Below are positions 41,542 through 47,500 of a DNA stretch of 47,500 nucleotides, piece by piece. The stretch covers positions 225,001 through 272,500 of the forward strand of contig NZ_LJJB01000015.1 in assembly GCF_001420695.1 (NCBI RefSeq), read 5' to 3'. Origin of the DNA: Brevibacillus choshinensis (GTDB taxonomy: Bacteria; Bacillota; Bacilli; Brevibacillales; Brevibacillaceae). How positions within the stretch are numbered: the stretch's first letter is position 1; the number at the start of each line of letters is the position of its first letter. The notes below the pieces were generated by a model that worked only from the letters and a program-made list of their open reading frames with translations, was not told the origin of the DNA and ran no database searches. The position numbers and the translations under genes are program-made.

Positions 41542-43089
41542 TTACAACTCACCTGGCGTTTTCTGCCCGATGGGGGGTATATGCCGAAGCTTGATCACGG
41601 TGAGTATGGCGATAGCGATCATGAGCCCGCCGCTAACGGCCACAACAGCATGCATGCCGTCGGTAAATGCTATCTGGGCGCCATGAAGAAGTGTTGAACC
41701 AATAGGTTCGGGCAAAGCTTTTGCCGCCGAGACTGCCCCAGCCAGACTTTCGCGGGAGGCTCCGGCTGTTAACGTCGTAACATCACTCGGAATGAAGCCG
41801 GCAATTTGAGTGCGGTACACGTATGTACCGATGCTGCCTAATACGGCGATACCAAGTGCGAATGCGAATTCACCGCTCGTCTGCAGCAAGGACGCCGCCG
41901 AACCCGCTTTCGCCGGCGGGGCCGAGCCGACAATTAGATCACTGGACAAGCTCGCAAACGGGGCTGCACCCACATTAAAAAAGATATAACCGACGATCAG
42001 GGTAGATAGTCCGGATCCCGCCCCTACCTGGGACAATAGAATACAACCAGTCGCCGAGATGGCAAGGCCTGCCCCGATAAGGAGCGACGGTCGGATCCGC
42101 CGAGCGATGATCGGCGACAACAACATGCCCGCCATCGACGCAAACACTCCCGGGAGCATGCACATTGCTGCCCGTAGCGGCGACAGTCCTTCCACGAATT
42201 GAAGATGCTGTGCGATGAAGAGCATGGAAGCGCCTGTCAAAGTGATGCCGAACATGCCGCCCAGCGCCGTGCTGAAGGCGGGGGTTGCGAATAGGCGCAA
42301 GTCAATTAGCGGACTGTCCAACCGTTGCTGCCGTCTTACGAATAACGTCCCGAAAGCAACACCAGCCGCGATGGCAATGAGCGGCAAGGTCTGTAGACCT
42401 TGCTGTGCGATTTCCTTTAGGCCGTATATTGCCGGTAGAATGGTGCACATCGACAGCATGACGCTAGTCATATCCAAACGGCCAGGTGCGGGATCCCGAT
42501 ATTCGGGCAGAAAATGGGGCGCAGTCAATAACAGCAGCGCCATCACTGGAACGCCGAGTAGAAAAAGCGAACCCCATGAAAAATGCTCCAGCATCGTCCC
42601 GCCGACTACTGGGCCAAGCGCCATGCCTCCCATGGAGCACATGAACCATATGCCTATGGCGAGGGAGCGCTGCTTATGATCGCGGAACATATTGCTGATT
42701 AAAGCCAGGGACGAAGGCGATACCGTCGCCCCGGCTATGCCGAGCAGCGCCCGTGCTGCAATCAGCATTCCGGAGGTGTTGGAAAAAGCGGCCAACACCG
42801 AAGCCGAACCGAATGCCGCTGCGCCGATCATCAGCAGCTTACGGCGGCCGAGCCGATCTCCGAGCGAACCCATCATGATCAGAAACCCCGAGAGCATGAA
42901 GCCGTATATGTCCATGATCCATAGCTGCTCTGTACTGTCAGCGCCGAGAGAGACGCTTATGTGAGGAAGTGCGAGAATCATTACGGACAAGTCTACCGAA
43001 ACGAGCAAGGCAGGCAATGAAAGTACGGCAAGTCCAATCCATTCGTTCAAACCGGCACGGATATTCGATTCAAACGCAGCATCTTTCAT
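41542..43089 (-). CDS. DHA2-family MFS transporter (SmvA/QacA-like)
   Basis: A 515-residue, fourteen-span exporter. It has the DxSVMILALPHIS motif at segment 1, GSLGDRLGRRKLL between segments 2 and 3, and GMALGPVVGGTMLE in segment 5. Relatives export quaternary ammonium compounds and dyes. It starts in a four-base overlap with the SRPBCC gene. The base composition and codon choice (many GCC/CCG/GGC codons) are noticeably GC-richer than neighbouring genes, suggesting transfer as a three-gene cassette. Confidence 0.87.
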   Translation of the reverse strand: MKDAAFESNIRAGLNEWIGLAVLSLPALLVSVDLSVMILALPHISVSLGADSTEQLWIMDIYGFMLSGFLIMMGSLGDRLGRRKLLMIGAAAFGSASVLAAFSNTSGMLIAARALLGIAGATVSPSSLALISNMFRDHKQRSLAIGIWFMCSMGGMALGPVVGGTMLEHFSWGSLFLLGVPVMALLLLTAPHFLPEYRDPAPGRLDMTSVMLSMCTILPAIYGLKEIAQQGLQTLPLIAIAAGVAFGTLFVRRQQRLDSPLIDLRLFATPAFSTALGGMFGITLTGASMLFIAQHLQFVEGLSPLRAAMCMLPGVFASMAGMLLSPIIARRIRPSLLIGAGLAISATGCILLSQVGAGSGLSTLIVGYIFFNVGAAPFASLSSDLIVGSAPPAKAGSAASLLQTSGEFAFALGIAVLGSIGTYVYRTQIAGFIPSDVTTLTAGASRESLAGAVSAAKALPEPIGSTLLHGAQIAFTDGMHAVVAVSGGLMIAIAILTVIKLRHIPPIGQKTPGEL

Positions 43090-43526
43090 TGGCCGTCCAG
43101 AGCCTCTCCGAGACGATCCAAGAACACCTTTGTTCCGTGCTCACGCTGTTCAGGCGTATCGAGACCGTCCAGATAAACGCCCTGCTCAGTATAGATCAAG
43201 CGCGTGCCGCCGTCCACGGAATCGAATTCCACCGTCGTCACGGAGACTGACATCCGCTTGTCTGCCATGTCCAGAGTGTAGGAGTATACAATTCGCCTAT
43301 TCTGAACGATCTCCTGATAGCAGGCATCGAATGTAAAAACGGGTCCCCCAGGCGGACCACCGCGATTGAATTCGCGTCCGCCGACGCGGAAGTCGAACTC
43401 GTCAGCTTTAGGAAACCAGACGGCTTTGGCTGCTTGACCCGCCCATGCAGCGAATACACGGGCAGGGGAATGTTTATAGTTTCTTTCGATGACAAATGTG
43501 GAATGTTTAGCAGATCTTTCACTCAT
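43086..43526 (-). CDS. SRPBCC/AHSA1-domain protein
   Basis: A 146-residue START-like protein of the AHSA1 (activator of Hsp90 ATPase-like) bacterial group. ERNYKHSPARVFAAWA at the N-terminus, KAVWFPK, and VEFDSVDGGTRLIYTEQG toward the C-terminus are characteristic. Members bind hydrophobic ligands; this one may assist or sense the exporter's substrate. It overlaps the MerR gene and the MFS gene at its two ends, forming one operon. Confidence 0.85.
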   Translation of the reverse strand: MSERSAKHSTFVIERNYKHSPARVFAAWAGQAAKAVWFPKADEFDFRVGGREFNRGGPPGGPVFTFDACYQEIVQNRRIVYSYTLDMADKRMSVSVTTVEFDSVDGGTRLIYTEQGVYLDGLDTPEQREHGTKVFLDRLGEALDGQ

Positions 43527-44028
43527 TGTCGAAACCTCCTTGTCCGGGTTCTTCCGGATGCTCGTCTAAATATTCACCAAGTCGGTCGAGGTGGACATCC
43601 ATACTCGATTTTCTCTCAGCGAAAAATTTCTCGTGATTCATTCTCATCGTCCGTATGATGTTCATGAAATGCTCAACGGTAAACGGTTCGTTCCTTTGCA
43701 TCCGACTCGATACATTCTCAAGCTCGTGCAAGAGTTTCTGCTGCATGCGGATATTTTCTTTCAGGCTGTCTATTTGAATGGTAACAATGTCTGACAGGCT
43801 GAGTTGATCTCCGGCCATAACGGCTTTAATCTGCTCCAGCGATAGCCCCAACTCCTTCAAGGACAAGATTTGCTGAAGGCGTGAAATGTCCTTTTCGGTG
43901 TAGAGTCTGTATCCGGATGGCGAATAGCCGGATGGCGAAAACAAGCCGATCTGATCGTAAAAACGCAAAGTTCGTATCGTAATTCCCGCCATTTTCGCAA
44001 GTTCTCCGACTTTCCACTGTCGCTTCAT
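43519..44028 (-). CDS. MerR-family regulator
   Basis: A 169-residue MerR regulator. It begins with WKVGELAKMAGITIRTLRFYDQIGLFSPS and the wing GYRLYTEKDISRLQQI, followed by a dimerisation coiled coil (about 85-115) and a C-terminal helical part. The TipAL/Mta-like subgroup responds to drugs. It heads the operon with the SRPBCC and MFS genes. The promoter upstream has a palindrome inside a 19-base spacer, the hallmark of MerR control, so it should activate this operon. Confidence 0.9.
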   Translation of the reverse strand: MKRQWKVGELAKMAGITIRTLRFYDQIGLFSPSGYSPSGYRLYTEKDISRLQQILSLKELGLSLEQIKAVMAGDQLSLSDIVTIQIDSLKENIRMQQKLLHELENVSSRMQRNEPFTVEHFMNIIRTMRMNHEKFFAERKSSMDVHLDRLGEYLDEHPEEPGQGGFDNE

Positions 44029-44071
44029 GATCAGCCCCTTTCTTGGTCGCTAGCGTTTTACCGGTAACTTC

Positions 44072-44102
44072 ACTATAAACCGTTACGTTACGTAATGGTC
44101 AA
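44072..44102 (-). promoter_or_regulatory. MerR-type promoter with palindrome in a 19-base spacer
   Basis: TTGACC (44102-44097), 19 bases, TATAGT (44077-44072). The spacer carries the palindrome CC-A-TTACGT-A-ACGTAA-C-GG (44080-44098), symmetric except for one position. Over-long spacers of 19-20 bases with a central dyad are specific to MerR-activated promoters. Confidence 0.85.
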
Positions 44103-44209
44103 GGATCCTTATGAAATTTTTTCCAATGCGAAATACGAGTGCCAAACTCACTTCCAAAACAACCAACACATCGCGTGAGACAAACAGTATAACAATAAAA
44201 AGCGGATCC

Positions 44210-44371
44210 CCAAAATGATCTTACCCCTGTCAAGTAGACAGCTTTAAACAAGCCTTCTTACGCAACAGCCTTAGTTCGGTATTGTACCGGGCTAGGGTTG
44301 TTTAGTTTCGTCTGAAAACGTTCGTGATTATAGAAGTGTATGTATTCCTCAATTTGCCTTCCTCGATTGAA
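44210..44371 (-). mobile_element. IS3-family transposase tail and insertion sequence end
   Basis: A minus-strand frame ending at TAA 44260-44258 reads RQIEEYIHFYNHERFQTKL then PVQYRTKAVA, the standard C-terminus of an IS3-family OrfB integrase. It is followed by ACTTGACAGGGGTAAGATC, typical of the terminal repeat of that family. Only about 38 codons remain; the rest of the element is gone. Confidence 0.75.
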
Positions 44372-44415
44372 TAATCTATCATCATATGGGTATATTTACC
44401 TTTTGAGGAGGAACA

Positions 44416-44595
44416 ATGTTAAACTATAAAGTTTTAAAGATACTCTTGGTCCTACTCTTGACCGCCATTATTTACAAACTTGTTGATTCAATAGCTATAA
44501 AAGGAGTTGTAGATTTTGTCGATTCTATTGCATGGTTGCTATCATTAATTGCTTCTACACAAATTGTACGTCTGCTATCTAATGACAGAGATTAA
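44416..44595 (+). CDS. 59-residue membrane protein of unknown function
   Basis: A complete 59-codon ORF. GAGGAGG ends five bases before ATG 44416, a near-perfect site. The product begins MLNYKVLKILLVLLLTAIIY, a first membrane span, and has a second hydrophobic stretch at about 31-50 (FVDSIAWLLSLIA). The C-terminus is charged (RLLSNDRD). I do not recognise the family. It begins 45 bases past the IS3 remnant and may have arrived with it. Confidence 0.65.
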   Translation: MLNYKVLKILLVLLLTAIIYKLVDSIAIKGVVDFVDSIAWLLSLIASTQIVRLLSNDRD

Positions 44596-44643
44596 AACGA
44601 TACTATTTAGCATAATTGAGCTTGTGTTAAATAGGTTCATTTC

Positions 44644-44820
44644 TCAACTATCCAGCCAAAGAGTAAACGAGGCTGCTGGATCATATCCAGCAACCTCGGC
44701 AAAGCCGCTCTTATCTTCTTGTGTATCGTACAAAAAAACATAAACTCCATTCTCAGATTCGTAAACCATAACCTTTCTTACGGTATCAACAGACTCTTTA
44801 AGAAGGGCATACATTCGCAC
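44644..44820 (-). CDS. 58-residue protein of unknown function
   Basis: GTG 44820 has GGGGG seven bases upstream and opens a 58-codon frame. The product is soluble and of ordinary composition: VRKVMVYESENGVYVFLYDT suggests two beta strands, and SFTLWLDS ends it. It is convergent with the 59-residue membrane ORF. No family is recognised. Confidence 0.6.
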   Translation of the reverse strand: MRMYALLKESVDTVRKVMVYESENGVYVFLYDTQEDKSGFAEVAGYDPAASFTLWLDS

Positions 44821-44886
44821 TTCAATACCCCCTTATTCGCTTTACCAACATCTTATCATTAAACAAATCTGCCCGTTAGTTGAGAA

Positions 44887-44916
44887 AACGGCAGCCATTT
44901 ACGCAGGCTGCTGTTC
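44887..44916. terminator. Weak terminator-like hairpin
   Basis: CGGCAGCC (44889-44896) pairs with GGCTGCTG (44906-44913), one G-T pair, followed by TTCTTCTT on the plus strand and preceded by AAAA. Confidence 0.35.
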
Positions 44917-45027
44917 TTCTTGTTTATTAAGCTATTGAACCCGTTACTTCAACGTGAATTTGGAGCAGCTGCCGGCGGCGATCTGCTCCCTGAGTATTGC
45001 ATCAATTTAACCTTTAATGCCTGGAAA

Positions 45028-45150
45028 CTAATCTATGCACCGGCTTAAGCTGTCTAATTGGTCTAAATCAACGTCAGACAGAGAAATTTCCAGAGTATGA
45101 AGATTCGTTTTCAGCTGTTCGGGATGTGTGGCCCCGTTGCGCACCTCGCC
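45028..45150 (-). pseudogene. Aldo/keto reductase C-terminal fragment
   Basis: The minus-strand frame ending at TAG 45030-45028 reads GATHPEQLKTNLHTLEISLS then DVDLDQLDSLS. This matches the end of aldo/keto reductases (GATxPEQVxENLxALxxxLSxEDLxxLD). About 40 codons remain, with no start or catalytic part. Confidence 0.6.
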
Positions 45151-45176
45151 GCATTGTTCCCTAATAAGATTTTATC

Positions 45177-45366
45177 CTATTTGCCAAACTCCACTTTAAC
45201 CGGCACCTTCTTATCGTGATAATCACTCGTCTTGGATCATTTGGATCCATCGCCAATTTGACCACTTTCATTTACTCCCCAAGACCAAAACGCCCCGTCT
45301 TTTTTGAGGGCGAGAACATGATGATAGCCAGAAGAAATTGCTATCACATCCGTTATATCTATCTCC
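45177..45366 (-). pseudogene. RCC1-repeat protein fragment with internal stop
   Basis: A minus-strand frame ending at TAG 45179-45177 reads SSGYHHVLALKKDGAFWSWG then VNESGQIGDGS, a typical RCC1 blade. A TGA follows, then SDYHDKKVPVKVEFGK, the expected next linker of such repeats. It is a piece of a beta-propeller protein. Confidence 0.65.
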
Positions 45367-45444
45367 CCTCACCCTTTTTCCAAATCGTTAGCAAGTAAAG
45401 CAGTCTCAGGGAAAAGTGATTAGCTTCAATAAAAGGAAAGCCCG

Positions 45445-45470
45445 AAACCACTCCTATTGAGTGGTTTTTT
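45445..45470 (+). terminator. Terminator
   Basis: AAACCACTC (45445-45453) pairs with GAGTGGTTT (45459-45467), and the T-run continues to 45470. It has no intact gene directly upstream. Confidence 0.75.
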
Positions 45471-45524
45471 GGTCCCAATCTAAAGTCGTATTCTACAAGT
45501 AATTCCTGTGAAGGAGTGGCTAAT

Positions 45525-45762
45525 ATGAAAGGAATTTTTTATTACTGACCCGGCCTTTGCAAAAGCATTTTTGGATCGCGGCTGCCGGACCTATATCGGC
45601 CCCGATGATTATCCGGATGGAAATACAGCGTTTATGTTTCTTTTGCGGCTTATCTATGAAATGATTCAATACAGCAAAAGCGTGAGTGAAGCCGATTGTA
45701 GTATCGTCAATGTATGTAACGTTATAATAAAACGTAAAAGACTGGCTTCCAGCGATCCGTGA
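45525..45762 (+). pseudogene. Frameshifted gene fragment of unknown function
   Basis: AAGGAG lies before ATG 45525, which gives MKGIFYY and a stop within eight codons. Removing one T from the six-T tract at 45533-45538 joins it to ITDPAFAKAFLDRGCRTYIG and PDDYPDGNTAFMFLLRLIYE, which reads as real protein. After about 45720 the frame degenerates into basic residues. It resembles parts of uncharacterised larger proteins; no function is proposed. 45763-45935 holds no gene. Confidence 0.5.
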
Positions 45763-45935
45763 ATGGTAAACTGATGCGGTTCAGGTTACATCCTGCAGCC
45801 GTTCTTTGTCGGAAATTCACAGATGAATCTCCTCACAATTGGAAATGAATCTGCATGAACCTTTCAAGTTGATTACAAAATACTTTTTATACTGAATTTT
45901 TTATTCCGAAATTCGAACGAAGGAGTCAGGCCATT

Positions 45936-47500
45936 TTGTCGGACATTACAAACAAGATCGTCAAATGGAAGACCTTTGTCATTGTAAGCCTGTTTCTGCT
46001 TGTTCTGACAGGCTCCCGCATACTCTGGTTCACAATGTTTCAAAGTACGGAGCAGCCGTATGCTGTTAACGGACAACTGGATTTGCGAAACTGGAATGCC
46101 GCCGAAGGTCATACAATTGAGTTGGACGGCCAGTGGGAATTTTATCCCCATGTATGGCTTATGGACCCGGAATATTCGCAGCAAACTGACAAACGCAGCC
46201 ACCTATTAATTCAAGTTCCGGGAGATTGGAATTCTATCCTGCAGCCGGGGGAAGACACGCCGTACGGTTACGGTTCGTACCGCTTGCGAATCCTCGTGAA
46301 TCCGGAACACGATTTGACCTACAGCATTCGCATCCCCAGTGTTCGTAGTTCGTCTGCGTTGTATATAAACGGCAGACTTCTGGCCAAAGCAGGAGAGCCA
46401 GGAAAGAACAAGAAGGAGTACGTTGCCGGTAATTTACCCTACACGTCTTCCTTTGTAGCGAACGGCAGCAGTGAAATTGAAGTTGTCATCCAGGCGGCAA
46501 ATTACGATTACCCTGGCAAAAGCGGCATTGTTCGTTCGATCAAGTTTGGAACCGAAGAAGCTATTGCCCGCCAGACCCAGCTTTCTATGGCCATGCAGCT
46601 TTTGGTCGCGGGCGTCTCCCTGCTGCATGCTGTATACGCGTTGACTCTGTTTTTTATGGGGAAAAGGGACCGTAGATTGCTCTACTTCTCCTTGATGCTT
46701 GCCAGTGCGACTCTCATGTATATTCTTGCAACCGATGAGAAATTGATTCCTTACTGGTTCCCGATTGATTACGAGACGGGCGTAAAGCTTGTTTCTTATG
46801 CCATCATCGCCCTTTCCTGCTCTCTCCTTCTGTGTGTAAAGCAGCAGTGGCCCGCGTTCTGGAAAAAAGCTTTTCCGGTGTATGGCATAGTGTGCGGAGC
46901 CTATGCCTTGTTGGAATTGTTCCTGCCTGCCAAACATCTCATGATGCTTCTGCCGCTGGATCTATTGATTATGGGGACTTCCTTACTCATCACCATCGGG
47001 TCACTGCTTCGTACGTCCGCCATAAAGGATATCAAGGGCAATACCTTATTACTGCTGGCCCTTGTCGCTTTTGCGGACAACATCGTTTGGTGGGGCTTGA
47101 CGGATGCGATGGAAATCAAGGTCTTGTACTACCCTTTTGATCTCATCATCGCGTTGGCCTGCTTTGTGTCCTTATGGTTCAGGAGATATTTCCAGGTCCA
47201 CCATGCGACCATTGATCTGGCAGCCAAGTTGAAGAGAGCGGATCAACGAAAAGACCAGTTTCTTGCCAATACGTCCCATGAACTGCGAAATCCGCTTCAC
47301 AGCATACTCAACCTTTCACAAGCAGTGCTGGAAAGAGAGAAGAAGTCACTCCATGAACAAAGCGTTCGGGACCTGGAGCTCGTCCTGACGGTGGGACGTC
47401 GTATGTCGTTCATGCTCCATGACCTGCTTGATGTGATGAGCTTGAAGGAAGGCGCCCCCCGACTTCAACTCCGCAGCCTATCCATCCAGACAATTGCAAC
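45936..47500 (+). CDS. 7TM-DISM-type sensor histidine kinase (partial)
   Basis: At least 521 residues, continuing past the window. After an N-terminal span (about 13-32) comes an extracellular beta domain with text such as ELDGQWEFYPHVW and SYRLRI, typical of the 7TMR-DISM sensing domain. About seven spans follow (roughly 225-425), then a HisKA domain with His448 in NTSHELRNPLHS. ATPase and possibly receiver domains would lie beyond 47500. It senses an external, possibly carbohydrate, signal. TTG 45936 is taken as start, ten bases after AAGGAG; an ATT codon at 45933 would be better spaced. Confidence 0.85.
   Translation, partial: MSDITNKIVKWKTFVIVSLFLLVLTGSRILWFTMFQSTEQPYAVNGQLDLRNWNAAEGHTIELDGQWEFYPHVWLMDPEYSQQTDKRSHLLIQVPGDWNSILQPGEDTPYGYGSYRLRILVNPEHDLTYSIRIPSVRSSSALYINGRLLAKAGEPGKNKKEYVAGNLPYTSSFVANGSSEIEVVIQAANYDYPGKSGIVRSIKFGTEEAIARQTQLSMAMQLLVAGVSLLHAVYALTLFFMGKRDRRLLYFSLMLASATLMYILATDEKLIPYWFPIDYETGVKLVSYAIIALSCSLLLCVKQQWPAFWKKAFPVYGIVCGAYALLELFLPAKHLMMLLPLDLLIMGTSLLITIGSLLRTSAIKDIKGNTLLLLALVAFADNIVWWGLTDAMEIKVLYYPFDLIIALACFVSLWFRRYFQVHHATIDLAAKLKRADQRKDQFLANTSHELRNPLHSILNLSQAVLEREKKSLHEQSVRDLELVLTVGRRMSFMLHDLLDVMSLKEGAPRLQLRSLSIQTIA

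Noticed and set aside
43826-43960. Tandem SPSGYSPSGY repeat in the MerR protein as a recent duplication
   Set aside because: The wing of MerR proteins normally has this length (xPSxxTxSGYRLY), so no insertion is needed; similarity of the two halves is coincidental.
1-47500. CRISPR array, rRNA, tRNA or classical riboswitch
   Set aside because: No regularly spaced repeats, no rRNA or cloverleaf-like segments, and no recognisable riboswitch core were seen on reading both strands; a covariance-model scan was not possible.

Overview
The window reads like a chromosomal segment of a Gram-positive, endospore-former-type Firmicute, most likely Brevibacillus or a close Paenibacillaceae relative. This rests on strong AGGAGG-type ribosome binding sites with ATG/GTG/TTG starts, short T-tailed terminators, a base composition near 50% GC, and Bacillus-type regulatory modules (MhqR, HssRS, CadC, BcrC). 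The genus is inference. I see no rRNA, tRNA or CRISPR array. Almost every gene is on the minus strand.

Layout. 1-4 kb: a 3-hydroxybutyrate dehydrogenase (cut by the window edge) and a GntP-type permease, preceded by a textbook sigma-54 promoter, three palindromic activator sites and the matching PAS/AAA+/Fis activator. 4-9 kb: a YjbR-like protein, an MFS exporter with a likely translational-attenuation leader, a lipoprotein, a DinB-like protein and a WYL-type regulator, then a 199-bp nested palindrome. 9-15 kb: a Cd/Zn-type P-ATPase with a CadC-type repressor and operator, then an HssRS-type heme two-component system with a small membrane ORF and a direct-repeat box upstream, then an alpha/beta hydrolase. 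15.9-24.4 kb: a molybdenum hydroxylase cluster (CoxG, FAD, 2Fe-2S and Mo subunits, MocA-like and XdhC-like maturation proteins, an MFS importer and a LysR regulator). Its active-site loop is not the CO dehydrogenase type, so the substrate is unknown. 24.7-29.1 kb: a quinone-detoxification regulon (mhqN-mhqO-mhqD-flavodoxin, a second flavodoxin, and MhqR) with three matching palindromic operators.

29.3-41.3 kb: a DHA2 multidrug exporter, a PhnB-like protein, a secreted protein, and a copper cluster (Cu+-ATPase, YtkA-like lipoprotein, TauE/SafE-like membrane protein). After these come a GNAT enzyme, an NmrA/DUF1772 pair with a MarR regulator and paired operators, an aminoglycoside-phosphotransferase-like kinase, a fused remnant that looks like an ECF sigma/anti-sigma deletion, and a BcrC-like phosphatase.

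41.5-47.5 kb looks like an acquired or decaying region. A MerR-SRPBCC-MFS cassette with higher GC and a 19-bp-spacer MerR promoter is followed by an IS3-family transposase tail, two small intact ORFs, and fragments of an aldo/keto reductase, an RCC1-repeat protein and a frameshifted unknown gene. The window ends inside a large membrane sensor histidine kinase.

The theme is stress and xenobiotic handling (metals, heme, quinones, drugs) plus two catabolic modules. The least explained items are the exporter leader, the 199-bp palindrome, the molybdenum hydroxylase substrate and the small membrane ORFs.
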